From positions 1-14,633 of the forward strand of contig CAJUHM010000056.1 in the NCBI GenBank assembly GCA_910586475.1: 14,633 nucleotides of DNA, read 5' to 3'. The notes beneath the pieces were generated by a model, which was given only the letters and a program-made list of their open reading frames with translations, made no database searches and was not told the origin of the DNA. This DNA comes from an uncultured Muribaculaceae bacterium (lineage in GTDB: Bacteria; Bacteroidota; Bacteroidia; Bacteroidales; Muribaculaceae). Shown in pieces: positions 13,686 through 14,633 of this stretch (within the stretch, counting starts at the first letter, position 1; each line of letters begins with the position of its first letter). The translations under genes and the position numbers were made by a program.

Positions 13686-13693
13686 CAAAATTA
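13686..13693 (-). promoter_or_regulatory. Candidate -7 box of the DUF3737-MATE-MalY unit
   Basis: Minus-strand TAATTTTG lies 34 bases before the ATG at 13651. No TTTG is found at the normal distance upstream, so the -33 part is weak or absent. The rest of 13694-13780 shows no gene. Confidence 0.5.
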
Positions 13694-13780
13694 CAGAAAT
13701 TTCGGGAAGTGTCAGTTACCATTTTTGTGGTTATTCCTACCCTTCGCTTCTGCTTGTGCGAATCATTGGTCGCTGCCGTT

Positions 13781-14437
13781 TCAGAAATTATATGACAGCG
13801 AAAGGAATGCGCCGTGCATCACCGGTTTTCTCGGATAGTATCTGTTGAATGAAACTCCGCGGTAAGAGAGATGGCGGTATTGGCTGTTGATGTCATAGTT
13901 TGAAAACATGTAGCCCGCGCTGATGCCGCATCCGCCTATATCGATGCAGATGCCTGCGCGTAATTCCATCGCAAGCCACTGTCCTTTTGTCGTCGAGATG
14001 AATGTGTAGTCCGTCTTTGGCCATTCAGACGTGGATTCGATTGCTACCCTCTGGTAGGGGAGGTTGATCATCACCCCGGGCTCTCCGTAGAGAGAAAGAT
14101 AGGCGTCTCTGATTCTGACGGCTGGCGATTTGATGATGACCGACGGGCGCAGATAGAGGTTCGATGGACATTCGTCGTCTGACGAAATATTCCAGTTGCT
14201 CTCGGCTGCCCACCCCTCCGCATAGAAGTTCTTCCAATACCCGAGTGAAATTCCGATGCCGGCGAAATCGCGAAGCATATAGTGGTAGCCCATCTCTGCC
14301 GAATATGTCAGTGATGAGGTGAGCGTGCCGCTGACCGACGCGCGGTGGTGGGTGAAATATTCTATGTCGGATGCCCCTGACGCCGTTGCTGTAAATGCCG
14401 CTATCGCAATCCACAGAATCCTTAGATTGTTTCTCAT
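13781..14437 (-). CDS. Predicted outer-membrane beta-barrel protein
   Basis: A 218-residue exported protein of unknown function. The start at 14437 is chosen because it begins a proper signal peptide (MRNNLRILWIAIAAFTATASGAS, cut near residue 22), and AAGAAAAT just before it could serve as ribosome site; the longer frame to 14542 would put 35 odd residues ahead. The mature part alternates aromatic and polar residues in strand-like blocks such as LTYSAEMGYHYML and GISLGYWKNFY, and it ends in SLSYNF, with the terminal Phe typical of BAM-assembled barrels. The size fits a small 8- to 10-stranded barrel. The protein resembles Bacteroidales porin-like proteins in style only; no substrate is suggested. 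It stands alone upstream of the DUF3737 unit. Confidence 0.8.
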   Translation of the reverse strand: MRNNLRILWIAIAAFTATASGASDIEYFTHHRASVSGTLTSSLTYSAEMGYHYMLRDFAGIGISLGYWKNFYAEGWAAESNWNISSDDECPSNLYLRPSVIIKSPAVRIRDAYLSLYGEPGVMINLPYQRVAIESTSEWPKTDYTFISTTKGQWLAMELRAGICIDIGGCGISAGYMFSNYDINSQYRHLSYRGVSFNRYYPRKPVMHGAFLSLSYNF

Positions 14438-14480
14438 ATTTTCTTCATCATTGTTGGGTATGTCTTGTAATTTGATGACG

Positions 14481-14488
14481 CAAAAATA
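14481..14488 (-). promoter_or_regulatory. Candidate -7 box for the barrel-protein gene
   Basis: Minus-strand TATTTTTG matches TAnnTTTG and is 43 bases before the chosen ATG at 14437. No clear -33 box is seen. It also lies downstream of the alternative ATG at 14542, which supports the shorter start. Confidence 0.5.
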
Positions 14489-14553
14489 ATGAAAAAGTCC
14501 TATGGGCACTGCTGCAATTTTGAATTTGGACCTCATTCTCATTTCCGACGCCC

Positions 14554-14561
14554 TATCTTTG
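14554..14561 (+). promoter_or_regulatory. Candidate -7 box for the gene at the right edge
   Basis: Plus-strand TATCTTTG matches the Bacteroidetes -7 consensus and is 7 bases before the ATG at 14569. A TTTG at 14525 is 25 bases upstream, too far for a good -33 box. It would give an almost leaderless transcript. Confidence 0.4.
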
Positions 14562-14568
14562 CGGCGAT

Positions 14569-14633
14569 ATGTTGCACAGCCGCCCCCTCATACCGCCGCG
14601 CCCGCGCCATCTCTTCCGCCGCGACTATGCCGC
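14569..14633 (+). CDS. Possible start of a gene cut by the window edge
   Basis: An open frame starts at ATG 14569 and runs without a stop to the end (21 codons). It begins MLHSRPLIPPRPRHLFRRDY, rich in Arg and Pro. The local sequence is GC-rich, a -7 box precedes it, and it is divergent from the barrel gene. The fragment is too short to recognise a family. Confidence 0.4.
   Translation, partial: MLHSRPLIPPRPRHLFRRDYA

Noticed and set aside
13652..13780. Possible small RNA or gene between the barrel and DUF3737 genes
   Set aside because: Only a -7 box and AT-rich sequence are seen, and the short complementary stretches are too weak for a stable structure.
1..14633. Search for CRISPR arrays, transposons, toxin-antitoxin pairs or phage genes
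   Set aside because: No regular spaced repeats, transposase or integrase motifs, or terminal inverted repeats were found, and every long gene fits a chromosomal role.

Overview
The window looks like a chromosomal stretch from a Bacteroidales bacterium, possibly a gut Muribaculaceae-type genome; the family level is only a guess. The evidence is a PorQ-family gene fused in an operon with cmk and ispH, rplU-rpmA with typical Bacteroidetes L21/L27 sequences, lipoproteins and outer-membrane barrels, weak ribosome binding sites, and repeated Bacteroidetes-type promoters (TTTG-like box, about 19 bases, TAnnTTTG). No insertion sequence, phage gene, CRISPR array or integrase is visible.

Layout. Bases 1-62 are most of a tRNA-Cys (minus strand, cut by the window edge) with its own promoter. 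Bases 192-3729 are a tightly packed minus-strand operon: porQ, cmk, ispH, a DEDDh exonuclease and a small lipoprotein, each start overlapping the previous stop by 4-8 bases. After a gene-poor 355-base gap comes a plus-strand stand-alone TonB C-terminal-domain protein (4085-4522). It faces a minus-strand MATE transporter (4545-5909), and the transcription terminator of the first lies inside the last codons of the second. A divergent promoter region (5910-6170) then leads into a plus-strand operon (6171-9213): a beta-propeller lipoprotein, a secreted alpha/beta hydrolase and a YbaK/ProX-type deacylase, again joined by stop-start overlaps.

On the minus strand follow rplU-rpmA (9372-9973) with a perfect promoter, a structured leader and a terminator. 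Next is a three-gene minus-strand unit (10145-13651): a DUF3737 beta-helix protein, a second MATE transporter and a MalY/PatB-type PLP C-S lyase/aminotransferase. Last is an outer-membrane barrel protein (13781-14437), with a probable divergent gene starting at the right edge (14569).

How they work together. The porQ operon joins a type IX secretion barrel to housekeeping nucleotide and isoprenoid enzymes. The 6171-9213 operon probably makes two envelope proteins plus a cytosolic tRNA-editing-like enzyme. The DUF3737-MATE-MalY unit is the best candidate for an undescribed system: an uncharacterised beta-helix protein, an exporter and a sulfur amino-acid lyase made from one transcript. That shared function is inferred only from gene order and overlap.
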